This document shows positions 1 to 11,648 of a DNA stretch of 64,000 bases, one piece after another (positions within the stretch are counted from its first letter, which is position 1; each line of letters begins with the position of its first letter). The stretch covers positions 34,715,804 through 34,779,803 of the forward strand of contig NC_084888.1 of NCBI RefSeq assembly GCF_958979055.1, read 5' to 3'. The DNA is from Alnus glutinosa. Its lineage: Eukaryota > Streptophyta > Magnoliopsida > Fagales > Betulaceae. The notes under the pieces were generated by a model. That model saw nothing but the letters and a program-made list of their open reading frames with translations. It did not search any database and was not told the origin of the DNA. A program made the position numbers and the translations under genes.

Positions 1-3
1 AGG

Positions 4-216
4 ATGACTATAGACGAATTCTTCACAATTTACCGAGCTGGTTTCCAACGAGACGGTATCACCGTTCGCAAGAAGTCGTCTATCATCCATCTCGCTTGGA
101 GGTATTCAAACAACAAAGAGTGGAAGGAGCAAACGTTTCGGGTTTCTGGCCAGTGGGAAAAGCCGGAGCAGTTACTATTGCCAGAGAACCAAAGGGTTCC
201 TCGAGACTGGGCCTGA
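4..216 (+). CDS. Unrecognised coding fragment, probably the 3' end of a gene or element running in from the left
   Basis: An open frame of about 70 codons ends in TGA at 214-216. It is clearly less AT-rich than what follows and has a protein-like composition, with a conserved-looking stretch around WKEQTFRVSGQW. The frame runs almost to the window edge, so the ATG at 4 need not be the true start. I do not recognise the product. The W-x-F-x-V-x-G-x-W spacing loosely recalls proteins encoded by plant transposable elements, but this is only an impression. No signal peptide or membrane segment is visible. The next gene relic starts about 400 bp downstream and appears unrelated. Confidence 0.35.
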   Translation: MTIDEFFTIYRAGFQRDGITVRKKSSIIHLAWRYSNNKEWKEQTFRVSGQWEKPEQLLLPENQRVPRDWA

Positions 217-251
217 ATCATTGCATTTTTTTTTTCCAAAAAGAAAAAATA

Positions 252-342
252 ATGGTATTTTAAGAATTTTGACACCTCTCTGTTAGGATTTAACTGAAAT
301 TCTAACCGAGTGGTGAAATTGAAAAAATTTGAAAGATGAATA
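252..342. repeat. Half of an inverted-repeat MITE
   Basis: This stretch matches one arm of the MITE at 1552-2010: an element arm with TTAGGATTTAACTGAAATTC, then a run resembling GAAAGATGAATAC. The partner arm is missing, so this is a remnant. The bases from 217 to 600 are otherwise AT-rich with homopolymer runs and hold nothing else I can support. Confidence 0.4.
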
Positions 343-611
343 CATGATAAACATTTAAAAAAAAAAAAAAAATTATGAATATAATTGTAAAAGTGATGAA
401 AGATCATGGTATATATTAAGTGAAGTTATCCCATTTATTTTTGAATGAGAATATTTTACACATTTCATGCATAACTTTCTCTTCATCGAGGGAGATTCGA
501 CCCTTGTAAATTGTAATATTGGTAACCCTAATAAATCTTTATCTTTCTATTATTTCTCTTTGTTAATTTTACTATTTTAATTCACTTTAAACTTGTATAA
601 ACTGTATGCAC

Positions 612-2254
612 ATACATGGTTGGTACTGGTGTAATTGGCATTGGATATAACCTCTTGCAAATAATTTCATTTACAATCGACCGGCCGGATCTTGATGGAG
701 AACGATAGCGACGTATACCGCCTAATTGAATTTTATGGTGACAAGGTACAACGTACCATCCCATAATTACTTTGTTTTGTTAAAATCATCCCTTAATTAT
801 CCTGCCACTAATTAATTTTACCTAGATTCAATACTTTGGAGTTCATTTTGTGTAATAGCTAATTATATTTTCAACCAAATTGATTAACACTTATTTTAGT
901 CTCTAAAAAATGCATGAAGTTCTAATTTAGTCCAAAGTTGTATCAAATATTCAACATTTAGAAAGTAGCATTTAGATACTTTTGTCAATTAAATGTGATG
1001 GAAAAAAAAAATACTAAAACAACTTTGATCATAGATATTGCATATTCCACATAAGCAATTATATATCCAAGTGATAATATTAGGCAATTATCCAATTTTC
1101 TTCAGTCAAGCTAATGGAGAGATCGATCTTAACTACAATTTTTTAAATTATTTTTAAATTTGATTGTAATCTTTTACATTTCAGAGACCAAATTGAAATT
1201 CATATATATTCAAGGTGTCTGTATTTTTTTTTTTCTTTTAAAGAAGGCATTTCACATTTCAATTTTCACATTTGCAACTAAAAGCAATTGAATGCATGAC
1301 TCACGTACAGTATAATGAAATTACTGGAATTTGTTTCAATGGTCCTCTTAAGTAATTTTTCACTTGATATGCATAACATTAATTAAGGCTTTTAATTTTC
1401 TTCATAAAAAAAGAAAAAGAAAAAAAAGACGTAAGTAGATCGATATGAGCAGGCCGACTGGCTTAGCTGCGTGAATCTCAAACTAAATAAGGCTTGCAAT
1501 TTGCATATTGTCATTGTGATCATAACTATTATGTCTCGAAATAACTATTCGGAAGAAATTTACCTATAATTTATAATTTTTTATTACTTAAATAAGCTAC
1601 CCAAATTTTAAAATATTTCAATTTAGGGTATTCATCTTTCAATTTTTTTTTTTCAATTTCAACCATTCGTTAGAATTTTCTGTTAAATACTGTTAAAATT
1701 TTGAAAATATCCATATTTTTTAGAAAAAAAATTGCAAGGATTTAGGTATTTGTCAGAATTTAACGGAATTTAAAAAAATACTCATGCTTGAATCTTTAAA
1801 AATTCTTAATATTTTTTTTAAAAAAAAAAAAAAAAAACACACAGAGGTATTTTGTGATAATTTTGATAGGATTTAACGAAAATTTCTAACGGATGGTTGA
1901 AATTAAAAAAAAAAAATGAAAGATGGATACCCTAAATTGACACTTTTTAAAGTTAGGGTACCTTATTTTAAAAATAATGAAAAATAAAGAATTATAATTG
2001 AAGTTTGTCCTAACTATGTTGTTGCATGTTAATTGTAGAATTTGACATTGTAATCGCTTTTGCAGGTTGTATTATATATACCTTTTAGCGACAGGGTCAG
2101 CTGCAGGATTTGGGGCTTCCCTAGATTTGAAAAAACACATAGAAAGAAAATATCACATATGTGATATGCATCGGCTCTTCTTCTCTTCCTCGCATTCTTG
2201 TGCACTGCAATATTGTCAATTATGTCTTCCTATGCACTTCCAAAGAAGGTTTAA
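612..2254 (+). pseudogene. Decayed CASP-like (CASPL4D-type) gene, exons 2 and 3 only
   Basis: Exon 2 (about 612-745) translates as YMVGTGVIGIGYNLLQ and, after a one-base frame change, ends in LIEFYGDK before a GT donor. Exon 3 (2066-2254, after a TTGCAG acceptor) reads VVLY-LLATGSAAGFGASLDLK and ends SSYALPKKV-stop. These match exons 2 and 3 of the intact gene at 4215-5133. A 4-base insertion follows VVLY, and a deletion with frame change lies where GLYFGKFYEMA should be. No exon 1 was found upstream. The copy is therefore dead and is the tandem sister of the intact gene. A MITE sits in the intron between the two exons. Confidence 0.8.
1552..2010. mobile_element. MITE with long terminal inverted repeats, inside the CASP-like pseudogene intron
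   Basis: The left arm (from about 1556, through TTTAGGGTATTCATCTTTCA and TTCAACCATTCGTTAGAA) is matched in reverse complement by the right arm (CTAACGGATGGTTGAAATT, then GAAAGATGGATACCC, to about 2010). Each arm is over 100 bp. There is no coding capacity. I could not settle the target-site duplication, so the superfamily is open. Confidence 0.6.
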
Positions 2255-2259
2255 TTAGC

Positions 2260-2939
2260 TGTTAATTAGGCTCTTCTTAAAGAATATAATGCCTAAAAGT
2301 TTTAACAATATTATGAACTTTCTATGGAAAAAACATCAAATCTATCATCAACTTTTACACGCAATGGATAAATGTGCATGCCGGTAGAGAAAACTATATT
2401 TTCTATTTAAGTACGAGGAGCTGTTGGTAAAAAAATAATAATGAGAAATGTTATAAACAACGCTGTAAGTGACGTTGAACCAAAATTTTTTTGCGTGGAA
2501 GATTTGAACTTACGTAAATAAATAAATACAAATAGTAATAGAGTAGAAAGTTAAATCATCTAACCATTTAAGAGAACTTACAATAGTTAATTTATGTAAA
2601 TTTTTAGGCAGAATAACTAACCAAAACTCACTTTTGCTAGTTTACCTAATTACTTTTCAAGACCGGCATCCATTAGCTTATCTAAACTTTTTTTCTAATA
2701 TTTGATTAAAACAATTATTTTAAATTTTTTTTTATTCATTTTAATTAAAAACCTACCTCCACCAAAAATCTATCCAAATCTAGCAAATAAAAAAACTTGC
2801 AACTAGCATCAAATCTCCTCTCAGCTAACATCCTTCACCTTCGAAACTACGTTCTGCAACATCTAAGAAAAGAAAAAGTCCCAATAAACAACCAAACACT
2901 CTGATCATACAGCCAGCAATTTAAAAAGCACGCCACACA

Positions 2940-2974
<35 letters not shown>

Positions 2975-4130
2975 AAAAAGATTTTGGGTGGAAATGAATG
3001 CAGGAAACTCGCCATTGCAGAGGAACATTTATACACTATATAAGCTTAATCAAATGAATGTTAATTGGCTTGAAACATGTGAGAAATTAACTTGAGTACA
3101 AATTAAGGTGGAAATTGAACTTCGAAAGGCCGTCGCTGACCGGACACAAAGGGGCATTCTTCGGTAACCTGGTACTCCAGTCATTAATGATTACAACAAT
3201 TTTTTATTTATTTATTTGAATCTAGCATGATATGTCATTCTTTGGTTGGATATAAATACAAGTATTTTAAATCAAATTTCATTTGCCATATCAACTATGT
3301 CATTAGAATTACACATCATCATTTTCCCATTAGTCAAATTGATAAAAAAATGACTCTAGCTAGTACTACGAACTTTTAAAAACTCTCTAACGTCAGAGAC
3401 AAAAATCACTAAATTAATTTCATGTACTTTTCAAGAACTAAAATAGTGTTTGTCTTTTTTTTTTTTTTTTTTCTTTTTATAATTTTTTTAAAGCATGGTG
3501 TTATATATTAATATTTCAACTTTCAATGAAATTAGTGGAATTTCTTTTTTGTCAAGTTGCTCTCATAATAATTATCATTTAGACGTGCATATCACCACGC
3601 TTTGCCCCCTAGGCAAGAATGGCTTAAATTATTTTTTAGTTCTATTTATATATCTTTCAATGAAATTAGTGGAATTTCTTTTTTGTCAAGTTGCACTCAT
3701 AATAATTATTTTATAGTTCTAATTATTTTATGGCTTGAATTGGGAATTTAGATGTATAGGCAAGCTAGCAGAAATGAAATGGTTTATTTTATAGTTTAAA
3801 TTTTGTTTAATTACATCTAACTATATATATAATGTTATATTATATAAAGTACAATATGTATAGACCATAAATAATCTTGATCCCATAATAAACTGTGACC
3901 CGGAACTATTATTCCCCAAAAAACTTTATTAACACGTTAGTTGAGTGGCTTTAACATTTGGGTCAATGGTTTTTTAGTCAATGGCCTCGGCACGAACACG
4001 TTACGTTAAGCTAGCTGCCATAACAAAGTAAACCCTCCATGTAGAACAGTGGAAGCACGTGGCCGGAGTGTTTGACCCCGTGAGGCTGCCTGGTAATGAG
4101 GGCGATCAAGTCAATGGTGGCTGAGGCTCC
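2260..4130. other. AT-rich intergenic stretch between the two CASP-like copies
   Basis: No gene is supported here. It contains a (CA)n plus poly-A tract at 2934-2979, poly-T tracts, and a pair of 55-bp direct repeats listed separately. The short open frames are not protein-like. Confidence 0.6.
3521..3709. repeat. Pair of 55-bp direct repeats
   Basis: The block beginning TTTCAATGAAATTAGTGGAA occurs at 3521-3575 and again at 3655-3709 with about one mismatch (TCTCAT against CACTCAT). The intervening 79 bp is unique. This looks like a recent local duplication in non-coding DNA. Confidence 0.75.
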
Positions 4131-4138
4131 CACTTGGT

Positions 4139-4144
4139 TATAAA
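4139..4144 (+). promoter_or_regulatory. Putative TATA box of the CASP-like gene
   Basis: TATAAA occurs in GGTTATAAATTGAG, 71 bp upstream of the ATG at 4215. That spacing would allow a short 5' leader of about 40 bp. The preceding 120 bp is noticeably richer in GC than the surroundings, as expected of a promoter-proximal region. Confidence 0.5.
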
Positions 4145-4214
4145 TTGAGAGCAGCAATTGAGCGAATCACACAGCACAGGGCACTAGTTTTGAGTGTGTT
4201 TTGACGGAGGATAT

Positions 4215-5133
4215 ATGGCATCATCAACAGCTTCTCGAGTTGCCATTTTCATATTGAGAGTCCTTGTTTTCATTCTCCTATTGATATCTCTCATTGTCCT
4301 TACCACCAATGCAACAACAGCAGATGTTGGCACTGAAGCGGTCAGAATACACTTCAATGATATTAGTGCCTACAGGTCAGAATATATACATTTTCGAAAA
4401 TTCCTATAGCTAGCAGGAGAGTTTGATGACAAAGACCCTTTTCTCTCTCTTTCTCTCTCAAGTTATTTCACAATATGAAACTGATCGACCTTTATAATTG
4501 CTGCAGGTATATGCTTGCTGCGATTGTCATTGGATTCGCATACAGCCTCTTGCAACTTGCATTCTCAACTTGTCATCTTATATCGGGAAATCACTTAATA
4601 AGTGGGAATGGAGGCATTCTGCTTGACTTCTACGGTGAAAAGGTAAATAATTATAAAATATACTATCTCTTTTGCGTCGGTATCTCATGAAGCATTAGAA
4701 TATTGGGTTTGACTTTTTTTTTTTATTACAAACAATTTTTTAGGGCTACGATCCGACTTGTGTAGAGAGAGCACTTTACTTAGTGTCATGAAGATCTAGT
4801 CCGTTTTAATGGCAATATTGCATGGCTTCAATCGGTCAATTAAACAAATCATGACTTAAAATTTATAAACCAAAATCAATTAAAAGATCTGAGCATGAGA
4901 GGCTGACCTGAAACTTTGTCTTTATATAGGTTATATCGTACCTATTAGCTACAGGTGCTGCTGCAGGATTTGGAGTTACAAAAGATATGAAGGATTACTT
5001 TGAAGCAAATGGGTTGTATTTTGGCAAGTTTTACGAAATGGCATATGCATCAGCTAGCCTCCTTTTTCTCGCCTTCGTCTGCTCTGCTATCTTGTCGGTT
5101 CTCTATTCCTATGCACTTCCGAAGAAAGTTTGA
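4215..5133 (+). CDS. CASP-like membrane protein, CASPL4D type (three exons)
   Basis: Exons 4215-4375, 4507-4642 and 4930-5133 join with GT-AG borders into a 166-aa protein. It belongs to the CASP/CASPL family (DUF588, MARVEL-like), four-helix plasma-membrane proteins. Founding CASPs scaffold the Casparian strip, while the role of most CASPL members is poorly known. Visible features are a short N-terminus, helix 1 (VAIFILRVLVFILLLISLIV, about residues 9-28), helix 2 (MLAAIVIGFAYSLLQLAF), the loop ending LLDFYGEK, helix 3 (VISYLLATGAAAGFG) and helix 4 (ASLLFLAFVCSAILSVLYSYALP), ending PKKV. The ATG at 4215 was chosen because it gives the family-typical start MASSTASR. The length is normal for the subgroup. 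A broken sister copy lies upstream. I am confident of the family; the 4D subgroup is from memory of its motifs. Confidence 0.9.
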
Positions 5134-5182
5134 TTTTTCTGGCCGGGAAGGAAAATCTACACCTGGCCGTGGTTGTTTCATT

Positions 5183-5184
<2 letters not shown>

Positions 5185-5248
<64 letters not shown>
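5185..5248. repeat. (CT)n microsatellite in the 3' region of the CASP-like gene
   Basis: An almost uninterrupted CT tract of about 64 bp starts some 50 bp after the stop codon. The open frames across it on both strands are repeat artefacts. From here to 6250 the DNA is AT-rich with no supported gene. Confidence 0.9.
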
Positions 5249-5251
<3 letters not shown>

Positions 5252-6250
5252 AGTGTTGAAAAAGCATGCATATTTATAATATTCTCCTTCAGTGGGCATC
5301 GATGTAGTTGAAGGGTCTGTCCTCTCCACTAGAGCAAACTCCCCACTCACAGCTAATAAATTAGCGCGGCCGGCTATGGACTTGAAATGTGTATTTCTCT
5401 CTTAGATGTGAAATTTCCAATTCTTATCTCTGTCGATTAACTTAATTTGTATGTTGACATGTTGACATGTTGTCATGCAAGTTGGAAGTTTTGTTTTACG
5501 GGAATTAATCGACTAATCTAATCCTCCGTAGGTCCGCCGTCAACTACGTTTAAGTTTTTTATTTTTTTATTTTTCTTTTTTCCAATGATTTTCGAGGATT
5601 CAGATCTCAACAATTAATTCTACATATTACTAACAATTAGACAGAAAATATGAAAAATTTCTTATAAGGCTACTTGTCCAAATATGTGGACAGGCGGCTT
5701 AGGACCTCTGATAGGCGGACTTCATAAAAACTCTCATATTTATGTTTGAATCACTTACAATTTCAGCAACAAAATCATTTAGCAATTCAATCGAAAGAAA
5801 AATTGGTGAATATCTCTATCCAATTTGGCAACTACCAATATAGAATTTAATCATTTAATTAATTAATATATATTCTAATAGTCTCTCTCACGTATGAGCA
5901 TAAACTCCTAATCAACAAGTGAGACTAAACATATGTAATATTCAATTCAAATGAGAGATACTTTCTTTCATATGTGGGCTCAAACTCCTTTTTGGTAAGT
6001 GATTTTTAACTCGTAAAACAATAAAATAAGAGGTAAATTATGAAAATTTAAACAATCTTCGTACTCAAGACTTCTATTCTGATAACATATTAAATTACTA
6101 ATTATTGTTAGAGTATTAATTAAATAATTAAATTTATCTTTCTTTATTAGCTTAAGCTTTCGGGACAAACGGTGATCTAATATAGTATCAAAATCAAATG
6201 TCTTGAATTCAATTCTTGACTCCGTCATTTTACCCAATTTTCAATTAAAT

Positions 6251-6810
6251 CACTACAAAAAACTTGGTTTTTAGCCACGCGGCTACAGTACCAGGTACTG
6301 TAGCCACATGGCTATTTCGCGACGTGGTAATTATCCACATGATGATTTTGCCATGTGGGTAATCCACCACGTAGTGAAATGCTTTGCATCGCCAATTATC
6401 TACGTGTATAATTGTCACGTCGCCAATTAGCCACGTGACAAATAAGCCATGTGGCTAAAATATTCAATTTTTATTATTATTATTATTATTATTATTTTTT
6501 TGAATTTTTTTGAGGTTTGAAATTTTAACCACGTGTATTTTTGTCACGTCACCAATTAGCCACGTGTATAATTTTCACGTCGCCAATTAGCCACGTGGTT
6601 AAAATTACTTCATTCCAATTCATTTCTAATTTCCCCCACCCTCTTTAACTTTTCAATTCCCCCCCCCCCCCCCCCCCCCCCTTTAACTTTTCATTTCCTC
6701 CTATATTTTTTTTCATTTCCCCCGCCCCTCTTCTTTTTTCTTTCTTCTTCCCCTTTTTCCCACATATCTATGCCTTTCCTTCTTCTCCCCACCCCCACCC
6801 CCCCACCCCT

Positions 6811-6859
<49 letters not shown>

Positions 6860-7403
6860 GGAGTTTCATTTCACTACGTCTCCGGTAAACATGCATCTTC
6901 ACCGGTAAAACAGGAATGACGACATGGTACTTTTGGTTTTTGTTGTTGATTTTTGGTGATTGTTGGTATTTTTTGGTGTTTTGTTGGTGATTTTTAGATA
7001 ATGCAGTCGACGGAAGATTTTTGGGGGATTTTTTGGATTGTATTTCATGGCGGAAGGAAGGTGAAGATTTCGCCGGCCTTGCAGAAGTTTCCGACGAGGG
7101 GAAAAAAAGAAGAAGTTTCCGGCGAGGGCTAGGAAGAAAATACTGGTGAAAAAAGAAGAAGAAGAAGAAGAAGAATACACGTAACTACATTTTAAAAAAA
7201 AAAAAAAAAAGAAGAGGTTTCCGGGCGAGGGCTAAAAACCATGTGGCTAAGTAACTACATGTATAAAAATATACGTTGCTAAGTGACATTTAGCAACAAC
7301 CGAATTAACTACGCGGGATCCACGTGTCTAGCAGTTAGCAACGTGGATGAGCCTCGTACACGTGGCCAATTGCATGTGCCTAAATACCAAGTTTTTTGTA
7401 GTG
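6251..7403. mobile_element. Non-autonomous CACTA (En/Spm-like) element, copy 1
   Basis: The ends are CACTACAAAAAACTTGG and, inverted, CCAAGTTTTTTGTAGTG, flanked by the 3-bp duplication AAT. Both subterminal regions carry many short motifs of the GCCACGTGG type in both orientations, as expected of transposase-binding arrays. The middle holds C and T homopolymers and a G/A-rich stretch. No transposase frame is present. It shares the CAGGTACTGTAG subterminal block with the element at 46906-48480, so the two belong to one family. Confidence 0.85.
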
Positions 7404-7466
7404 AATATTCCGTTCAAATTTGATAACTACGTAGGGAAATTTAAACACACTGCATAATTAATTTTC

Positions 7467-7800
7467 ATCAAAACACACCGGCAACAAAATAAGCCTGGAT
7501 ACATTTGCGCTGATAACGGACTCTTGTGTCCTAATTGTCGTCCTTTTTTTCTCTTTGCAATGATGGGATTAATTGCTGATTAACTCAAGTCCAATCAGCT
7601 AGTCCTCAAACTCATCTGCCTCCGCATGCTGGATACCATCTAACCAACGAATCACATGCTTAATAGCAGATAGCAGCTTCAATCTTCTTCTTACTAGCAG
7701 TGTCAGCAAGCTTGTCGCCAATCTCTTTACCATTGAGAATTTTTCTCATTTTGTACGCATAGTTGTGCATGTATTTCGTGGCTTTATTTAAATCGTGAGA
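7467..7800 (-). pseudogene. HSP70 relic: C-terminal coding piece fused directly to an HSP70 promoter
   Basis: Bases 7467-7530 match the conserved 3' flank of the array genes, and about 7545-7765 match the lid-coding end of exon 2. At about 7762-7775 the match ends, and the next bases (CGTGGCTTTATTTAAATC) match the TATA-like block that lies about 260 bp upstream of exon 1 in the intact copies. Promoter and gene tail are in the same orientation, so one deletion removed exon 1, the intron and most of exon 2. A 36-codon frame (7660-7770, MHNYAYKMRKILNGK...) survives, but it is more likely debris than a gene. Confidence 0.7.
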
Positions 7801-7830
7801 GCTCAAATCTAATTAAGAAGAAAAGTAGAC

Positions 7831-8620
7831 AAGAAAGAACCAAAACAAACGGTTTTTTTTTTTTTTCGAGCAACAATGGGTGGGGAACAAAAGCAAAGGT
7901 TAATTCAAATAAAGAAACAGCTTGAACAAAATATTAGAAGCATGGCTTGAGTTAGCTTCAAAAATATGATTAAATTAAATATTTAAAGTGAAAGAAAAGA
8001 GACGATGATGTGACTTGAATAAAGTTTTTTGTTTTATTTTTTATTTTTATAGATATTTTCTCCCAATTAGTTAATATTACATGCATCCAGCTATAAAAAA
8101 CAAAGAAAAGAACAGACACAGGATTTTGCACTTCAAGTCAAATTTTATTTCTTTTGTTGATATAAGTTAACTTATGGTTTTTCTGATACTGATGATTTGA
8201 ATTATTATTAAAATATAATACATATGTCTCCAAGGCTCTTGATTGTTGGGGGATAGTCACTTTAGAAAGTTCTTTTAGTAAGCCTATTGTATAACATGTC
8301 AAGACACCACATAATCTAAAAGCTTAACCGTATGAGTTTGAGTTCAATTATATATACTATACAAACCGCTCACTTTACTTCTTATATCTTAACAATATGA
8401 GACACCATACAAGTGTACTCAAAAACCCAACAAAGCCATGTCAAAATACACCGGCAACAAAAATACTAGAATTATAGCTTTGGACACAAAAAAAAAAAGT
8501 ACGTTGGGATTTTTAAAAAAAAAGAAAGAAAGAAAAAAAAGCATGGTCTGAGTCCTTCCGCATCCGTTGTACTAATTAATAAGCAAATTGTCATATTTTC
8601 TATGAGAGGAGCTGCTCAAA
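7831..8620. other. AT-rich interval with 3' flank sequence of HSP70-A
   Basis: No gene is supported. The right part (about 8430-8480, AAAATACACCGGCAACAAAA) matches the 3' flank repeated downstream of every array member. The rest is AT-rich with T and A runs. Confidence 0.55.
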
Positions 8621-8624
8621 ATGC

Positions 8625-11600
8625 TTATTGTTGTCCAGAGATCTTTCCAATGATTGGATTGCAGGTTAACACAAGCCCAACCAGCTTTTCCTCAAACTCA
8701 TCTGCCTCGACATGCTGTATGCCATCTAACCAATGAATCACCTCTTTAATAGCAGCTTCAATCTTCTCCTTACCCTCAGCGTCAAGCTTCTCATCAATCT
8801 CCTTATCATTGACAATGTTCCTCATTTTGTAGGCATAGTTCTCTAAAGCTTCCTTAGCCCTAACCTTCTTCCTATGCTCATCATCTTCAACTTCGTATTC
8901 CTTCGCGTCCTGGATCATCCTATTAATCTCTGTAGTGGATAATGAAGTCCTGTAATTTGTAATTGTTATCTTACAACTCATGCCAGTGGTCCTCTCCACG
9001 GCAGAAACATTCAAGATACCATTGGCATCAATCTCAAAACATACTATAATCTCAATGACACCCTTGGGTGCTGCAGGAACTGGGGAAAGCGTAAATTCTC
9101 CCAACCAGTTGTTATCCACAGCTCTTGCTCTCTCCCCCTCGTAAACCCGGAAGAAAACAGAAGTTTGGTTGTCCTTGATGGTACAGTACTTCCGCTTCAT
9201 CTTGGTGGGAAGGGTGGTATTCCTCGGAATCACAACGGTCATCAAACCTCTTTCAGCATCCACACCAAGGGACAGTGGGGTGACATCCAAGAGCACAATG
9301 TCTTGAACTTTCTTATTACCCATACCAGCGATCTTTGCAGCTTGAACAGCGGCTCCATAAGCCACAGCTTCATCTGGGTTGATGCTCTTGTTAAGTTGCT
9401 TTCCATCAAAGAAGTCTTGCAACAGCTCCTGCACCTTAGGAATTCTGGAAGAGCCACCAGTAAGAACAACATCGTGGACTCCTCTCTTGTCCATCTTAGC
9501 ATCAGCCAAACACTTCTCCACAAGCTCAATAGACTTCTTGAACAAGTCCATATTGAGTTCCGCAAATCTAGCACGGGTAATACATGTGGAGAAATCAATA
9601 CCATCATATAAATAATCAACCTCAATGGTAGTCTCAGATGCGGAAGAAAGAATCTTTTTTGCTCTCTCAGCAGCAGTTCTCAACCTTCTCAAAGCTTTGG
9701 CATTTCCACTAATATCTTTCTTGTGACGCCTCTTAAATATTTCAATGAAGTACTTTACCATTCTGTTGTCAAAGTCCTCACCTCCGAGGTGAGTGTCTCC
9801 AACAACGGCCTTTACTTTAAAAGTACTATTGGCAATGATAAGTAGTGAGACATCTGCAGTACCACCACCCAAATCAAATATCAACACATTTCTCTTATCA
9901 ACGGTCACCTTGTCAAAACCGTATGCAAGGGCTGCGGCTGTTGGTTCATTGATTATCTGCATGACATTGAGTCCTGCAATGCCCCCAGCATCCTTTGTGG
10001 CCTTACGCTGTGAGTCATTGAAATAGGCCGGGACAGTGACTACAGCATTCTTCACCGGTCTGTCAAGGTAGGCCTCTGCAATTTCACGCATCTTTTTGAG
10101 GACCATGGATGAGATTTCTTCTGCAACAAAATGTTTTTCTTCACCCTTATAAGTGACCACAATCATTGGCTTGTCAGCATGACCTTCAATAACCTTGAAT
10201 GGCCAAAGCTTGATATCGTTCTGAACTAAGGAATCACTAAATCTCCTACCAATCAACCGCTTTGCATCTGTAAAAATAAATAAGAGAAAAATAATTAAAT
10301 GATTCAATAAGACTAAGTTAGAACCAGAAACTAATCTCAATATTAATTGATGAGCTTTTATATTGGCATGCCTTCCTTCTTATCTTTTTATTAATACTTT
10401 GTTATAGGAGAGGTGATACATAGAGGACGGTAAATCCGTTCCCTTGCGGTCCCTTTTTAACAAAAAAAATGAAATATAATAAAAAAGTGTCATCTGATAT
10501 AACATCAGATGACACTTTTTTTTTATTATATTTCATTTTTTATTTAAAAAGAGACTGTTAGGGGACAGTTTTTCATCCCCTAAAAATCAATTTCCTTGTT
10601 GTAGTGGCATAGGACAATATTTAGGGTTTGGAATTAAGTTTTTGCAGTTAGCGGGTCTAATTTACCTCTAACATATATAAAATTTGGCACAAGGTCAATG
10701 TAACCTCAAAAGAAAAAACTAAAACAATTTATATTACAGATTTTCGGAAGAAGTGATTTATTTTTGTCAAGATATATGATCTACTTTTTGGGTCAAGATC
10801 AAATTGGATGGTGATGTGAAATACATGGAAAAGTTACCAATATTACTAGCAGATGATTGGTTGTAAGTTTATTTTATTTGTTATATTTTTATAACAAATA
10901 ATCATAAAATAAAAAGAGAAAGTCATTTTAATATTTATTGAGACAAGTTGAGAGATCGCTTCAAATGATTTTCATAAATGTTTTTCAGCTCTTGATTGAG
11001 TTTTTAATTAAAAATGGACATCTAGATTTATAAGCAATCCACCTTTCAACTCTTCATCTTTTTTCTTTTTTTCAAGAAAAACCCTGTATCTTAATTGATT
11101 TTTCAAAAACCCTCTGTAATCAAGTCTAAATTTCGATCTGTTTGTTTTATTATAAACATATTGCCTTTCACTGTTTTGCTTAAACCTGAGACTTTTGATT
11201 TCATCATTTAAAATCCTAAACCTTCATAACTACTGCAATATGTTCCTTTCTTCCAACTAGCTTGAACCCGAGCATATATAAATGGGCACCAACCCTTGAC
11301 GAGCAGATGATTACATTGGCGCCATTGACAATAAAGCCTGGTTTTTATTTTTTCTTGTTTCTTTTTAACTCTAGTTTTACATATAAGAAAAAGGAAAGAA
11401 AAGGAAAAAAAGAAAAAGAAGAAGGTGAGATTACCAAAGACAGAGTTAGCGGGGTTCTTGGCGACCTGGTTCTTAGCTGCATCACCGACCAAACGCTCTT
11501 TGTCAGTGAAGGCAACATAAGACGGCATCGTCCTGTTGCCCTGATCATTCACTATGATCTCTACCCGATCATTCTGCCACACTGCCACGCACGAGTACGT

Positions 11601-11648
11601 CGTCCCCAGATCGATCCCTATTGCTGGGCCCTCTCCTTCACCAGCCAT
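8625..11648 (-). CDS. HSP70-A: cytosolic-type HSP70 lacking the EEVD tail (two exons)
   Basis: Exon 1 is 11435-11648 and exon 2 is 8625-10267. The intron (10268-11434) has GT-AG ends and splits the Asp codon of DAKRLIG. The 618-aa product is an ATP-driven chaperone of the HSP70 family. The nucleotide-binding domain (about 1-385) has [32 protein letters not shown] and [14 protein letters not shown]. The linker is [11 protein letters not shown]. The substrate-binding domain ([20 protein letters not shown]) and a lid follow. Compared with ordinary HSC70, the residue after the phosphate-loop Thr is Ala rather than Phe, NRTTPSY reads NRTMPSY, and the protein stops at [12 protein letters not shown], without the GGMP-rich tail and EEVD. 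The start is fixed by the conserved [13 protein letters not shown]. Nothing in the frame suggests a pseudogene, but expression is unproven. Confidence 0.88.
10411..10580. mobile_element. Hairpin MITE in the intron of HSP70-A
   Basis: Bases 10453-10498 and 10505-10550 form a near-perfect palindrome (AAAGTGTCATCTGAT with its complement, then AT-rich arms). Weaker outer arms run from GGACGGTAAATCCG to its imperfect complement near 10575. The introns of copies B, D and E lack it, so it inserted after the copies separated. There is no coding capacity. Confidence 0.65.

Noticed and set aside
5000-5350. Frames with long Ser-Leu or Arg-Glu runs near 5.2 kb
   Set aside because: Translations of the (CT)n tract after the CASP-like gene.
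6300-6600. CACGTG motifs considered as a cluster of G-box regulatory sites
   Set aside because: They are the subterminal repeat of the CACTA element; any regulatory role would be secondary.
6661-6858. C-run and T-run considered as assembly gap or telomere-like sequence
   Set aside because: They are homopolymers inside the CACTA element; no telomere repeat unit (TTTAGGG arrays) is present.
9165-9611. Plus-strand frames of 100-148 codons opposite every HSP70 exon 2
   Set aside because: They are antisense shadows of the conserved HSP70 coding strand and repeat in all copies for that reason.
10268-10340. Open frame upstream of exon 2 in HSP70-A encoding a signal-peptide-like leader ([24 protein letters not shown]); similar in E and F
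   Set aside because: It is the translated 3' end of the intron. The pyrimidine-rich tract before the AG gives Phe/Leu codons, and exon 1 with proper splice sites supplies the conserved N-terminus.
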